Source of the DNA: Bacteroidaceae bacterium
GTDB lineage: Bacteria > Bacteroidota > Bacteroidia > Bacteroidales > Bacteroidaceae
Assembly: GCA_017560125.1 (NCBI GenBank)
Contig: JAFYOS010000018.1
Location: 329,545 to 393,544 of the forward strand
Reading direction: 5' to 3'
DNA length: 64,000 bases
The notes beneath the pieces are model-generated. The model did no database searches. It had not been told where the DNA came from and worked only from the letters and a program-made list of their open reading frames with translations. A program made the translations under genes and the position numbers. Below, one piece after another: positions 17,715-26,501 of the stretch (position 1 is its first letter; each line of letters starts with the position of its first letter).

Positions 17715-19666
17715 TGAAAAACATATTTTTTGTAATATCACTGCTTGCGCTCCTATGCGGGTGCAGCAGTGATTCGCGTTTATATATCAGTGGTAACGAA
17801 CTGCTTTTCGACGGCCAGTGTGTGGCGCGTCTGCTGCCATGCGGCGACAGCCGTTTGCGCTGTACCGATGCGGTCGAGCGCATCGATGACAACACGTTGA
17901 AGGTGACACGTACATATACTGCCCTGTGCGACATCGACTCGGTGCGATTGACGCTCGATGTGAGCCACCTGTCGCCATGCGAGCAGATAATCATCCCCTC
18001 GGTGTGCTACAACGGCAATACATGGGGACGTGGCAAGGAACCCAAGGGTTATGCAACGGACGGAGTGTGCCACACATACTCCTATCGTCGTACCCCCATC
18101 CCCGGTGCCACCTATTCGCGCAGTGACAAGTACTCGGTAGCCATGTGGGGCAAGCTGCCCGCGAGCGAGGCCGAGGCCTTCTCGTGCTCCATGCTCCCCG
18201 ATTCGCTTTCGGTGACCCATTCGCTCATCATGCCCGAAGAGGAGCGCCCCTTTACCTATGTCGATAAGAATATATACGGCCCCGAGTACGTTGGCAAGCT
18301 CTCTATGAGCAGGGGCGAGAGCCGTTCAATAGAGGCCTACATCCTTGTATCGGCCAACGATGGCGGCAACCCCATAGCCCCCTTCCTCGACAAGGCGTGG
18401 GCTATGTGCGACAAGAATTTCGCCAAGGTCATCCCCACCGACAAAGTGTGGGAATATGGTATCAGATATGCTAAGGAGTCGTTGTGGGCCGAGGAGGGCG
18501 ATTACAAGGGCTTCAGCATAGGCTTGGTGCCCGATGGCAACGGCGGTTGGAAACAGCGCCCCTTCATCAAGTACGAAATAGGCTGGTGCGGCCAGAATTC
18601 GTCGTTCATCAATTCGCTGCTCACCGACTATCTGAACGGTGGCGCCGCCGACTCCAAAGAGAAGGCGCTGGCAGCCCTCGACACATGGACGGCGCCCGCC
18701 ACACAGCGTCCCAACGGCTTCTATGTCATCAGCTACGATAATATCCTTTCCGGCAAGCAGGGAATAGTTTCCGACGCTTGCAATCTGGGTACAGCTGCAT
18801 ACAATTTCTTCGAAACGGCTACGCTGCTCGAAAAATGCGACGAGCCCGCCCGTGCAGCCCGTGCCCGCGAGGTGGCGCTTGCCATCTGCGATTTTGTGCA
18901 GGCCGACCAGCTTGCCACAGGCGTCTATGGCAAGGGATGGAACGAGACGGGCGAATGTCTTTATCGCGACGGCACCGTTGGCGCCTTCATGATAGCTCCC
19001 ATGCTGTCGGCCTATGGCCTAACAGGCGATAAAAAGTATCTGACCTCGGCGCTCAAGGCCTACGACTACTATTACGACGAATTCGACCGTAACGGCTACA
19101 CCACAGCCGGCGCCCTCGATACATGGTGTGTCGATAAGGAATCATCGATGCCCATGCTGCGAGCATCGTTGCAACTGTTCGATGTCACAGGCGATTCGGC
19201 CTACATCGACAAGGCCGAGCACATATCCTACTACCTCTCTACATGGCTGTGGCACTATAAGGCTGCCTACGATGGCGATACCGATATGATGCTGTACGAC
19301 TACAATACCTTCGGCGCAACCTCGGTATCGGTGCAGCACCACCACCTCGATGTGTATGCCCTGCTGTGGGTGGGCGAGTGGTTGCGCCTTGCCGAGCTTA
19401 CCGGCAACGATGTGTGGCGCGAAAAAGCACTCGCTGTGTGGACCAACGGTTGCCAGCTGATATCCGATGGCGCGCTCAATATAAACGGCCTTGTGCGCCC
19501 CGTAGGTGGTCAGAACGAGGCATTCTTCAATTGCCGTTGGGGCTTCGGTGGTACGCCCGGAAAATCGCGCATAAACAACTGGCTTGTTGCATGGCCGGGA
19601 GCCTTCCGCCTCGAGGTGCTTAGAAAACTGTCCGATTGGGCTGTGCTCGACGGCGAAAGCAAGTAA
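17714..19666 (+). CDS. lipoprotein with (alpha/alpha)-toroid, glycoside-hydrolase-like fold
   Basis: The 650-residue protein has a lipobox LLCGC (Cys at about residue 17), a beta-rich N-terminal domain (to about 215) and a C-terminal helical domain. Repeated motifs such as CNLGTAAYNFFETATLL, KYLTSALKAYDYYYDEF and MPMLRASLQLFDVTGD mark an (alpha/alpha)6 barrel as in several glycoside-hydrolase and lyase families. W, D and E residues are plentiful (WAEEGDYKGF, GWCGQNSSF, ALDTWCVDKESS), but I cannot assign a family or catalytic pair. It overlaps rsgA by one base and is followed by a terminator. Its place behind two translation genes is odd for a carbohydrate enzyme. Confidence 0.7.
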   Translation: MKNIFFVISLLALLCGCSSDSRLYISGNELLFDGQCVARLLPCGDSRLRCTDAVERIDDNTLKVTRTYTALCDIDSVRLTLDVSHLSPCEQIIIPSVCYNGNTWGRGKEPKGYATDGVCHTYSYRRTPIPGATYSRSDKYSVAMWGKLPASEAEAFSCSMLPDSLSVTHSLIMPEEERPFTYVDKNIYGPEYVGKLSMSRGESRSIEAYILVSANDGGNPIAPFLDKAWAMCDKNFAKVIPTDKVWEYGIRYAKESLWAEEGDYKGFSIGLVPDGNGGWKQRPFIKYEIGWCGQNSSFINSLLTDYLNGGAADSKEKALAALDTWTAPATQRPNGFYVISYDNILSGKQGIVSDACNLGTAAYNFFETATLLEKCDEPARAARAREVALAICDFVQADQLATGVYGKGWNETGECLYRDGTVGAFMIAPMLSAYGLTGDKKYLTSALKAYDYYYDEFDRNGYTTAGALDTWCVDKESSMPMLRASLQLFDVTGDSAYIDKAEHISYYLSTWLWHYKAAYDGDTDMMLYDYNTFGATSVSVQHHHLDVYALLWVGEWLRLAELTGNDVWREKALAVWTNGCQLISDGALNINGLVRPVGGQNEAFFNCRWGFGGTPGKSRINNWLVAWPGAFRLEVLRKLSDWAVLDGESK

Positions 19667-19731
19667 TACACCAAGAAGGTGGCGATAAAATAGCATCGCC
19701 ATTCTCTTGTGGCTTAGTATGAATGGTAAAT

Positions 19732-19763
19732 AAAAAGCGCCGGATTTTGTCCGGCGCTTTTCT
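19732..19763 (+). terminator. bidirectional terminator between the lipoprotein gene and asd
   Basis: A 12-bp perfect stem (19733-19744 with 19750-19761) closes a 5-nt loop, flanked by A- and T-runs. It lies between convergent genes. Confidence 0.93.
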
Positions 19764-19787
19764 GTATCGTGTTAACGATTTATTCCA

Positions 19788-20795
19788 TTACTTCTTGGGG
19801 TTCTTTATAAGGAACTCGGCAATCTGAACGGCGTTCAGTGCAGCACCCTTCTTAATCTGGTCGCCCACAATCCACATGGTGATTCCATTGGGGTTTGTGA
19901 GGTCCTTACGGATGCGACCTGCATATACGGGATCTTTGCCGGCAAGGAACAAGGGCATGGGGTACTCCTTCTTCTCGGGGTTGTCCATGAGTACAAGGCC
20001 GTCGCCACCGGCGATAGCTTCGCGTACCTGCTCCACTGTCAAGGGCTCCTCGGTCTCTATCCACAACGACTGCGAGTGTGAACGAAGCGCGGGAACGCGT
20101 ACGCATGTGGCGCTTACTGCGATGTCGCTGTGCATAATCTTGCGTGTTTCGTTGAACATCTTCATCTCCTCCTTGGTGTAACCATTGTCGGTGAACACGT
20201 CAATCTGGGGAATGAGGTTGAAGGCAAGCTGGTAGGCGAATTTCTCCACTGTGGGCTCCTCGCCTGCAAGCACCTGGCGGTACTGCTCGTAGAGCTCGGC
20301 CATAGCCGATGCACCGGCGCCGCTGGCTGCCTGGTATGTCGATGCGTGTACGCGCTTGATGTGCGAAAGGTTTTCAATGGCCTTCAGTGCCACAACCATC
20401 TGTATGGTTGTACAGTTGGGGTTGGCGATGATGCCGCGGGGGGTGTCGTAGGCATCTGTGGGGTTTACTTCGGGAACAACAAGGGGTACATCGCTATCCA
20501 TGCGGAATGCGCTTGAGTTGTCAATCATTATTGTTCCGTGCTTTGTGATGGTCTCGGCAAACTCCTTCGATGTGGAACCACCGGCCGATACAAAGGCGTA
20601 GTCGATGCCCTTGAAGTCGTCGTTGTGCTTGAGCTCCTTCACAGTGTAATCTACACCACGGAAATTGTATGTTGTTCCTGCACTACGTGACGAACCGAAC
20701 AATACAAGTTCGTCGAAGGGGAAATTTCTCTCGTCGAGTACGCGGAGGAACTCCTGTCCTACTGCGCCACTGACACCAACGATTGCTATTTTCAT
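19788..20795 (-). CDS. asd: aspartate-semialdehyde dehydrogenase
   Basis: The enzyme reduces aspartyl phosphate to aspartate semialdehyde with NADPH, in the route to lysine/diaminopimelate, threonine and methionine. The 335-residue protein has the nucleotide loop GVSGAVGQE (7-15), active-site Cys128 in NPNCTT and His240 in RSHSQ, plus the usual C-terminal [20 protein letters not shown]. It is monocistronic. Downstream it shares a terminator with the convergent lipoprotein gene. Upstream it is divergent from tcdA. Confidence 0.98.
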   Translation of the reverse strand: MKIAIVGVSGAVGQEFLRVLDERNFPFDELVLFGSSRSAGTTYNFRGVDYTVKELKHNDDFKGIDYAFVSAGGSTSKEFAETITKHGTIMIDNSSAFRMDSDVPLVVPEVNPTDAYDTPRGIIANPNCTTIQMVVALKAIENLSHIKRVHASTYQAASGAGASAMAELYEQYRQVLAGEEPTVEKFAYQLAFNLIPQIDVFTDNGYTKEEMKMFNETRKIMHSDIAVSATCVRVPALRSHSQSLWIETEEPLTVEQVREAIAGGDGLVLMDNPEKKEYPMPLFLAGKDPVYAGRIRKDLTNPNGITMWIVGDQIKKGAALNAVQIAEFLIKNPKK

Positions 20796-20867
20796 TTTTT
20801 TATTTTTGTTTTGTGTTTATACTATTTTTCTTTTTCGCTGCCATTGTCGTTCAGCGCGAAAGCGCTG

Positions 20868-20875
20868 CAAAAGTA
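20868..20875 (-). promoter_or_regulatory. -7 box for asd on the minus strand
   Basis: CAAAAGTA on the plus strand reads TACTTTTG on the minus strand, a perfect TAnnTTTG box about 73 nt upstream of the asd start. A CAGCGC/GCGCTG hairpin with a 4-nt loop (20852-20867) follows immediately, at the predicted start of the transcript. No clear -33 box. Confidence 0.5.
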
Positions 20876-20893
20876 CAAGAAAAATCGCATATA

Positions 20894-20927
20894 GTTGGAT
20901 GTGTGTTGCTCTTTTTTTGTAAATTTG
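20894..20927 (+). promoter_or_regulatory. promoter for tcdA-lolD
   Basis: A perfect -7 box TAAATTTG (20920-20927) lies 22 nt after GTTG (20894-20897). It stands 59 nt before the tcdA start and is divergent from the asd promoter. Confidence 0.6.
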
Positions 20928-20986
20928 CCAAAATGTGTAGATAAAAATGGGCGTTTGGCCTCTTTTTTGTAAAAAAACGGTTCATT

Positions 20987-21691
20987 ATGAGTGAAAATTG
21001 GTTGCAACGTACGGAACTATTTCTTGGCAGTGAACGCCTTGCGCGACTGGCCTCTTCGCGTGTGCTTGTCGTGGGGCTCGGTGGCGTAGGCTCGTGGGCG
21101 GCCGAGATGTTGTGCCGTTCGGGTGTGGGGCATCTGACCTTGGTCGATGCCGATTTGGTCGATGTTACCAACATCAACAGGCAGATGCCGGCGCTGGTAT
21201 CCACGGTGGGACGTCCCAAATGCGATGTCGTTGCGGCCCGTTTGCGCGAGATAAATCCGCAGGCCGATATTGTGGCTGTGAATATGTTTGTCGATGCCGA
21301 TAATATCCCCTCGTTGCTCGATGGGGGCTACGACTACGTGGTCGATGCCATCGATTCGCTTCCACAGAAGGCTGCTCTCATAGTCGAGTGCTGGCAGCGT
21401 GGATTGAACATCGTTTCGAGCCTCGGTGCGGGTGCCAAGGGCGACCTGTCGCTCATACGCATCGGCGATCTGTGGCGCAGCGAGCACTGCGTGCTTGGCA
21501 AGAACCTGCGCCGTCTGCTGCGTGACTATCGTGGCAAATACCGTCTGCCGGTGGTCTATAGCATGGAGGATGCACGCAAAGATGCCCTTGCACCGTCGCC
21601 CGGTGGCGGCAAGCCCATAATAGGTACGGTCAGCTACTACACCACCACTTTCGGCTGTTATTTGGCAGCCTATGTAATTGAAAATATATGA
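20987..21691 (+). CDS. tcdA: tRNA threonylcarbamoyladenosine dehydratase
   Basis: This E1-like, ATP-dependent enzyme cyclises t6A37 in ANN-decoding tRNAs to ct6A. The 234-residue protein has the adenylation loop [11 protein letters not shown] (30-40), the [15 protein letters not shown] block, [13 protein letters not shown], and the family C-terminus with [18 protein letters not shown]. The last four bases overlap the lolD start (ATGA), so the two genes are translationally coupled although their functions look unrelated. Confidence 0.95.
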   Translation: MSENWLQRTELFLGSERLARLASSRVLVVGLGGVGSWAAEMLCRSGVGHLTLVDADLVDVTNINRQMPALVSTVGRPKCDVVAARLREINPQADIVAVNMFVDADNIPSLLDGGYDYVVDAIDSLPQKAALIVECWQRGLNIVSSLGAGAKGDLSLIRIGDLWRSEHCVLGKNLRRLLRDYRGKYRLPVVYSMEDARKDALAPSPGGGKPIIGTVSYYTTTFGCYLAAYVIENI

Positions 21692-22356
21692 TAAGAATAG
21701 AGAATATAACAAAAAGCTTCGGCTCATTGCAGGTGCTCAAGGGTGTCGATTTGCAGATAGGCAAGGGCGAGGTGGTGAGCATCGTCGGCCCCAGTGGCGC
21801 CGGCAAGACAACGCTTTTGCAGTTGATAGGTGCGCTCGACACGCCCGATGGCGGTGCCATATGGTTCGGCAACGAAAATCTGTGTGCCATGAACCGCAAC
21901 CGCTTGGCCACATTCCGCAACAAGCATATAGGCTTCGTGTTTCAGTTCCACCAGTTGCTGCCCGAATTCACGGCGTTGGAGAATGTGATGATTCCTGCCC
22001 TTATAGCGGGTAAAGGACGCGCCGAGGCCGAGAAAGAGGCACTTGAACTGCTCGACCTCATGGGGCTTGCGGCTCGTGCCAACCACAAACCGGCTCAGAT
22101 GTCGGGTGGCGAAAACCAGCGTGTGGCAGTGGCGCGTGCGCTTGTGAACCGCCCCGATGTGGTGCTTGCCGACGAGCCTTCGGGCAGCCTCGACAGCCAC
22201 AATAAAGAGGAACTGCACAGGCTGTTTTTCGAGCTGCGCGACCGTTTCGGGCAGACATTTATCATTGTAACGCACGACGAGCACCTGGCGACACTCACCG
22301 ACCGCACCATACGCATGGTCGATGGAGTGGTTTCCGACGATTCAAGTGTTAAATAA
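21688..22356 (+). CDS. lolD: ABC transporter ATP-binding protein, LolD-like
   Basis: The 222-residue ATPase has Walker [10 protein letters not shown] (34-42), a Q-loop in [19 protein letters not shown], signature [15 protein letters not shown], Walker [13 protein letters not shown] and the switch His in VTHDEH. The ENVMIPAL region and the length fit the LolD/MacB/FtsE subgroup. LolD powers release of lipoproteins from the inner membrane to LolA. The LolC/E permease genes are not adjacent, so a MacB-type or other export partner cannot be excluded. It overlaps tcdA by 4 nt. Confidence 0.82.
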   Translation: MIRIENITKSFGSLQVLKGVDLQIGKGEVVSIVGPSGAGKTTLLQLIGALDTPDGGAIWFGNENLCAMNRNRLATFRNKHIGFVFQFHQLLPEFTALENVMIPALIAGKGRAEAEKEALELLDLMGLAARANHKPAQMSGGENQRVAVARALVNRPDVVLADEPSGSLDSHNKEELHRLFFELRDRFGQTFIIVTHDEHLATLTDRTIRMVDGVVSDDSSVK

Positions 22357-22436
22357 TAGTTAAAGTGCGGGTTCCCGTTTTTACATTCGTTTATTAACAG
22401 CGTCATATAGGTATAAATTTATAAAATCACAGAACT

Positions 22437-23012
22437 ATGAAGAAATTATTTATTCTTGCATTTATAATGCTATCTTGTATCAGCCTCAGTGCTCAAGAGA
22501 GACATTTCCCTCGTCGTGGCGAAGGTCAGCAGCCCGGACGACAGATGCAGCGTCGTAATTTCGACCCCGAAACGATGGCTCGCATGGAGGTCGATGCCAT
22601 TAACGCCGCAGTGGGCCTCGATTCGTTGCAGTACCAGTTGGTATATATCCTCAAATACTCCGACATGTCTGCTATGCAGGACAGCATGAAGGTGCGCGGC
22701 GAGCGTATGAGAAAAATGGCCGAGAAGGGCGAAAAGCCTGCTGCTCCCCAGCGCGACGACAAGAGCTGGGAAGAGATGCGCAAGGCAAGCCAGGAGATTA
22801 TGAAAAAGCGCCGCGAGGCTATGAACGAGCAGATGAAGCAGATACTATCGCCCGAGCAGTATCAGAAATATCTGAAGTACGAGGAATCGAAGATGATGCG
22901 TCCCCGTCAGGGTATGGGTCGTCCCGGCGGTAAGGATGGCGCTAAGGGCAAGGATGATGCCAAGGGAAAGAAGGGGTCTAAGGGTAAAAATCGTCCCGAT
23001 AAGAAGAGATAA
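22437..23012 (+). CDS. DUF4890-like secreted protein with basic Gly/Lys-rich tail
   Basis: The 191-residue protein has a Sec signal peptide ending at LSAQ (about residue 20) and a helical middle rich in M, R, K and E. The pattern QILSPEQYQKYLKYEE recalls the periplasmic Spy/CpxP-like and DUF4890 families. The tail is very basic and of low complexity (GGKDGAKGKDDAKGKKG). Charge suggests binding to nucleic acid, polyphosphate or anionic envelope polymers, or a chaperone role, but nothing shows which. It stands alone after lolD (80-nt gap) and a hairpin terminator follows. Confidence 0.7.
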   Translation: MKKLFILAFIMLSCISLSAQERHFPRRGEGQQPGRQMQRRNFDPETMARMEVDAINAAVGLDSLQYQLVYILKYSDMSAMQDSMKVRGERMRKMAEKGEKPAAPQRDDKSWEEMRKASQEIMKKRREAMNEQMKQILSPEQYQKYLKYEESKMMRPRQGMGRPGGKDGAKGKDDAKGKKGSKGKNRPDKKR

Positions 23013-23035
23013 ATTTTTTATAAATATCGTGCAAT

Positions 23036-23066
23036 GGTCTGTCGTGTGGCAGGCCGTTGTTTTTTT
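23036..23066 (+). terminator. terminator after the DUF4890 gene
   Basis: An 8-bp stem (23036-23043 with 23048-23055, including two G-T pairs) closes a 4-nt loop and is followed by GTTG and seven T. Confidence 0.65.
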
Positions 23067-23322
23067 GTGCCTGTATGCGTGGTGGTGTGTATTGAAAATA
23101 ATTTACAAATACATGCGTCGTTGTCGTGGTATTTGCCATCCTGTAGCGCTACCGACTTCCTGCGATGGTTGTGCCAAGCTGTAATCATCGCAACTGTTGT
23201 TCTGGTCTAATAGCTCGCCGAGGATGTTCATTTTTTACGTGCAGCGTGGAATTTTGTGATGAATAACGAATCTTTTTTTATAGATTTTATTCCCGTTTAT
23301 CGCGACTATTATTTATTCCTTA

Positions 23323-23330
23323 TATATTTG
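23323..23330 (+). promoter_or_regulatory. -7 box of probable promoter for the solitary fasciclin gene
   Basis: TATATTTG is a perfect -7 box 142 nt before the ATG at 23473. GTTTA around 23295-23299 could be a weak -33. The resulting leader of about 135 nt contains the AAAACC/GGTTTT hairpin at 23407-23422. Confidence 0.5.
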
Positions 23331-23472
23331 CCTACGGATGGTTGACGATGCTGCATCGAAAGCCGTGCGATTGTATAATGTTAAACGACGTTAAATCAGG
23401 GGGGGTAAAACCTTGCGGTTTTTATTGTAAAAATATTTACAAACGCTTCTCTCCTTGTAAAACGCAGTAATT

Positions 23473-25455
23473 ATGATAGGAACGATAAAGCGCCTTTTCT
23501 GCATGCTTGCAATAGCCTTGTCTGTGGTTGCCTGCACCGAGGAGATTGACGAGAGCAACCGCTATACCTTTACGGGCGAGACGATGGCTGATTTTTTGCT
23601 CAACCGCAGCGACCGCTACTCCCATTTCATCAATCTGCTCAAGCGAGCCGAGCTCTTCTCGCTGCTACAGACCTATGGGCAATATACGCTCTTCCTGCCC
23701 GACAACGCCTCGCTCGAAAAATATATTGCCGAGCAGGACAGCATCTACCATGCCACCGAGGGCACACCCAAATTCCAGAATACCGGCATCACTTCGCCGC
23801 TGGTGCATGAGTTGAGCGACTCCATGGCTAACGTCATTGCCCGCATGCACCTGATAGAGAGGAACTACCACATGGCCGATTTCGGCGAGGGTGCGATAGG
23901 TAAATGGAATTTCAACGACAAGGCGTTGGTAATCAGCTACAATGTGGTTGATGAGCAGTTCTACATAATGCTCAACAACTGTTCGGCGATTGTAGATGGC
24001 GACAACGAAGTGGAGAATGGTATTGTTCACATAATAGACAAGCCCATAGACACCAAGCATGTCACCATAGCCAACCACATCATGGAGCAGGGCTTCTTTC
24101 AGATATTCAGCCGCGCGGTGGCCGAAACGGGCTATGTTAATGCCGTTTCCGACTATATTGACCATGCATATAAATTCCCCGAGGAGCATTTGGATTACTT
24201 TGGCAGGAATAAAAATAAATATATAAAATACACAGCCTTTGTGGAGCCCGACGAGGTCTATAATGCCAACGGCATATACAATCTTGACGACCTTGTGGCC
24301 TTTGCCGAAAAGTGGTACGGCACCGAGGATAGGGGCGACTATCGCAGCCCCCGCAACGCGCTGTACCGCTTCGTGGCCTACCACTTCGTAGAGGGCGAAT
24401 TGGCCTATAACCGCTTGGTGCCCACGCCCTCCGGTGCGGGGCAGTACGAAAATTCCTGCATCCCGGGGTTTGATCTATATAACTATTTTACCACCATGTA
24501 TGGCAAGCTGTTGAAGGTGCTGAAGCCGCTGAGCAAGGGCAACCAAAATGTTTACATCAATTACTCCAAACGCGAGATACCGTATAATTTCGAAATGCGT
24601 AAGCACTTGAATGTGCGTGTGATAGAGCTTACCGAATTCCTCAAAATGCGCGACGAGTATGCCACCTTCAACCCCGTGGCAGCCAACGGCATCATTCACC
24701 CTATAGATAAAATACTCATTTATAACGACGACGAGATGGCGGGCAACATACTCAACGAGCGCATGCGTTTTGCTGCAGCCGCCTTGCTGCCCGAGCTCTC
24801 GAGCAACAATATATGGCTCAATCATTCATTTGATATTCCGGGCGATTTTTGTAAAAACCTCCAACAGAAAGGCTCCGAGAAGTTTCTGGGTTATATTCAA
24901 ATGCAGGGGTATAATTGCGATGTCTTGTTCTTCATAAATCGCTACGATTGGGCTTTCAAATTGCCACCGGTGCCAAGCAGGACATATGAAATAAGAATAA
25001 ACGCAGAACTGCGTAAAGAACCTATCTCCAGAAATTATGAGGATAATCGCATGCAGGTGTATCTGGACGATAAAATATGCGACCTTCCCGTAAACTTCGA
25101 TTTGTATGCGCGGGACGAACGTGTAGGCTGGCGCTCCGATGCCGAAACATACGATAACGGTGCCGAGAATGACAAACAGCTGCGAAACAAGGGCTGGATG
25201 AAGGCTCCCGACAGTTTTATTAAGTCCAAGGATAATGTAAGAATGTCCGCAAGAGATAACTATTCTCAAATGCGTAAGATCATAACTACCAAATATCTGA
25301 GCGAGGGCGAGCATTGGCTGCGTTTCAGGAATCTGGCGGAAGACGTGTTTAAGCTCGAAGATAGTTACGGGGTAGCCTATTATGATTTTAACTACATCGA
25401 GCTGGTGCCGTTGCGTATTATCAGCGACCCCACGCGCCCCGAGGACAGGCACTAA
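23473..25455 (+). CDS. fasciclin-domain lipoprotein, solitary paralogue
   Basis: The 660-residue lipoprotein (lipobox VVAC, Cys about residue 22) begins its mature part with TEEIDESNRYTFTGET, nearly identical to the proteins at 50125 and 52366. It has two FAS1-like modules with H2-type ends VENGIVHIIDKP (about 182-193) and ANGIIHPIDKILIYN (about 407-421). A C-terminal beta-sandwich-like region follows, ending YIELVPLRIISDPTRPEDRH. FAS1 domains mediate adhesion or ligand binding. Unlike its paralogues it has no SusC/SusD neighbours, and its codon use is of the ordinary housekeeping type. A long hairpin follows it. Confidence 0.88.
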   Translation: MIGTIKRLFCMLAIALSVVACTEEIDESNRYTFTGETMADFLLNRSDRYSHFINLLKRAELFSLLQTYGQYTLFLPDNASLEKYIAEQDSIYHATEGTPKFQNTGITSPLVHELSDSMANVIARMHLIERNYHMADFGEGAIGKWNFNDKALVISYNVVDEQFYIMLNNCSAIVDGDNEVENGIVHIIDKPIDTKHVTIANHIMEQGFFQIFSRAVAETGYVNAVSDYIDHAYKFPEEHLDYFGRNKNKYIKYTAFVEPDEVYNANGIYNLDDLVAFAEKWYGTEDRGDYRSPRNALYRFVAYHFVEGELAYNRLVPTPSGAGQYENSCIPGFDLYNYFTTMYGKLLKVLKPLSKGNQNVYINYSKREIPYNFEMRKHLNVRVIELTEFLKMRDEYATFNPVAANGIIHPIDKILIYNDDEMAGNILNERMRFAAAALLPELSSNNIWLNHSFDIPGDFCKNLQQKGSEKFLGYIQMQGYNCDVLFFINRYDWAFKLPPVPSRTYEIRINAELRKEPISRNYEDNRMQVYLDDKICDLPVNFDLYARDERVGWRSDAETYDNGAENDKQLRNKGWMKAPDSFIKSKDNVRMSARDNYSQMRKIITTKYLSEGEHWLRFRNLAEDVFKLEDSYGVAYYDFNYIELVPLRIISDPTRPEDRH

Positions 25456-25523
25456 GCTTCGAGCTGTCCGAATGATGTGAAATATTTAATAGAGATGTTA
25501 AATACTGCTTGTTGGTGAAAATA

Positions 25524-25562
25524 GGCGGGCGTTTATTGTTTTTTAACAAATAAGTGCCCGCC
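25524..25562 (+). terminator. long hairpin between the fasciclin gene and the thioesterase gene
   Basis: GGCGGGC (25524-25530) pairs with GCCCGCC (25556-25562). The intervening sequence continues the stem through two wobble and several A-T pairs, with one bulge, to a TTTT loop. It is likely a terminator or a 3'-end stabilising hairpin. There is no T-run after the right arm. Confidence 0.55.
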
Positions 25563-25590
25563 ACACCTTATTCGTTTATTTATAAAGTGG

Positions 25591-25598
25591 TATCTTTG
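25591..25598 (+). promoter_or_regulatory. -7 box for the acyl-ACP thioesterase gene
   Basis: TATCTTTG, a perfect TAnnTTTG box 60 nt before the ATG at 25659. CTTA (25567-25570) at 20-nt distance is a weak -33 match. Confidence 0.6.
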
Positions 25599-25658
25599 CC
25601 ACGGGCGCAACGAGCAGAATGTGCCCACAGAGATTGCAATAATTTAATCGGATATATT

Positions 25659-26423
25659 ATGGAAATTTTACCCAAAATAGATCGCTTTGATTTCGAGGTC
25701 GATAAGACAACAGTAGATAAACTGCACCGCATGCGCCCCAGTGCATTGTGCAATATGATGTTGGCTTGTGCCGGCCGTCATGCCGATGCCCGCGGCTTCG
25801 GCGCCACCCGCAAGCTTGGTTGGGTGATGGCTCGCATGGTGCTCGATATAAAGAATATACCCCTCGGCTCGCAGCCTTTTACCATAGAGACATTCATCAA
25901 GAACGCCTATCGCGGTTTCACCGACCGCTGCCTGCGTGCCATCGATGAGAATGGAAATGAAATGGCAGCCATGATGTGCACATTTGCCATGATTGACCTC
26001 GATACACGCGCGCCGTTCGATTTCGACAGCGAATTCCACGACCGCTTTATCCACTACCTTACCCCCGAGGAGCCCTTCAGCATTCCACGTGTGCCCTCGC
26101 CCCGTCGTTGCAGCGTAGAGGATGTAGAGGCGGTTCATCGCCGCATACGCTACAGCGATGTGGATATAAACGGCCACATGAACAGCATACGCTACATAGA
26201 CCACATAATGGATATCCTTCCGCTCGACTACCTTTATACCCACGATTTCAGCCGTTTTGTGGTTGCCTACATGCAGGAGGCCAAGCCCGGCGAGGGATTG
26301 AACTACTACATGAAGGAGGTAGAGGAGGATACATTCTACGTGCAGATTGTGAAGGATAGCGGCGAGGCTATATGCCGTTGCGAAATGAGCTTCCTTCCCC
26401 GCCCCGAGGTAGATGAAGATTGA
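25659..26423 (+). CDS. acyl-ACP thioesterase (FatA-like double hot-dog)
   Basis: The 254-residue protein has two hot-dog modules. The second carries DVDINGHMNSIRYIDHIMD, the N-x-H-x-N-x-x-Y type block of acyl-ACP thioesterases. The first contains the central helix MLACAGRHADARG and GWVMARMVLDI. The enzyme releases free fatty acids from acyl-ACP and so ends fatty-acid elongation. The frame opens at 25554, but the -7 box at 25591 and family length favour ATG 25659. It stands alone between two hairpins and is convergent with the RND operon. Confidence 0.9.
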   Translation: MEILPKIDRFDFEVDKTTVDKLHRMRPSALCNMMLACAGRHADARGFGATRKLGWVMARMVLDIKNIPLGSQPFTIETFIKNAYRGFTDRCLRAIDENGNEMAAMMCTFAMIDLDTRAPFDFDSEFHDRFIHYLTPEEPFSIPRVPSPRRCSVEDVEAVHRRIRYSDVDINGHMNSIRYIDHIMDILPLDYLYTHDFSRFVVAYMQEAKPGEGLNYYMKEVEEDTFYVQIVKDSGEAICRCEMSFLPRPEVDED

Positions 26424-26447
26424 TATTTTCCATAACCGCAAATAGAT

Positions 26448-26485
26448 AATTACCCCCATGGCTAAAAAAGGCCATGGGGGTAATT
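26448..26485 (+). terminator. hairpin between convergent thioesterase and RND transporter genes
   Basis: A perfect 15-bp inverted repeat (26448-26462 with 26471-26485) has an A-rich 8-nt loop. It has no clear T-run on either side but is placed exactly where both transcripts end. Confidence 0.65.
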
Positions 26486-26501
26486 GCTTGTTGTTCAATG
26501 C

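Larger units (their letters stand above)
23013..23472. other. 460-bp gap between the DUF4890 and solitary fasciclin genes
   Basis: I see no gene here on either strand. The gap holds a terminator (23036-23066), a 10-bp stem with one G-U pair (23161-23170 with 23183-23192), a -7 box (23323-23330), and a small terminator-like hairpin AAAACC/GGTTTT followed by a T-rich tract (23407-23425). The last three could form a regulated leader for the fasciclin gene at 23473. No tRNA-like T-arm was found. Confidence 0.6.

Noticed and set aside
21688-22356. Complete LolCDE-type transporter cluster
   Set aside because: Only the ATPase is here; neighbours are tcdA and a DUF4890 gene, so no permease can be assigned.
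23013-23472. Possible tRNA or small structured RNA gene in the 460-bp gap
   Set aside because: No T-arm or cloverleaf spacing was found; only isolated stems are visible, so I listed the gap and its hairpins but not an RNA gene.
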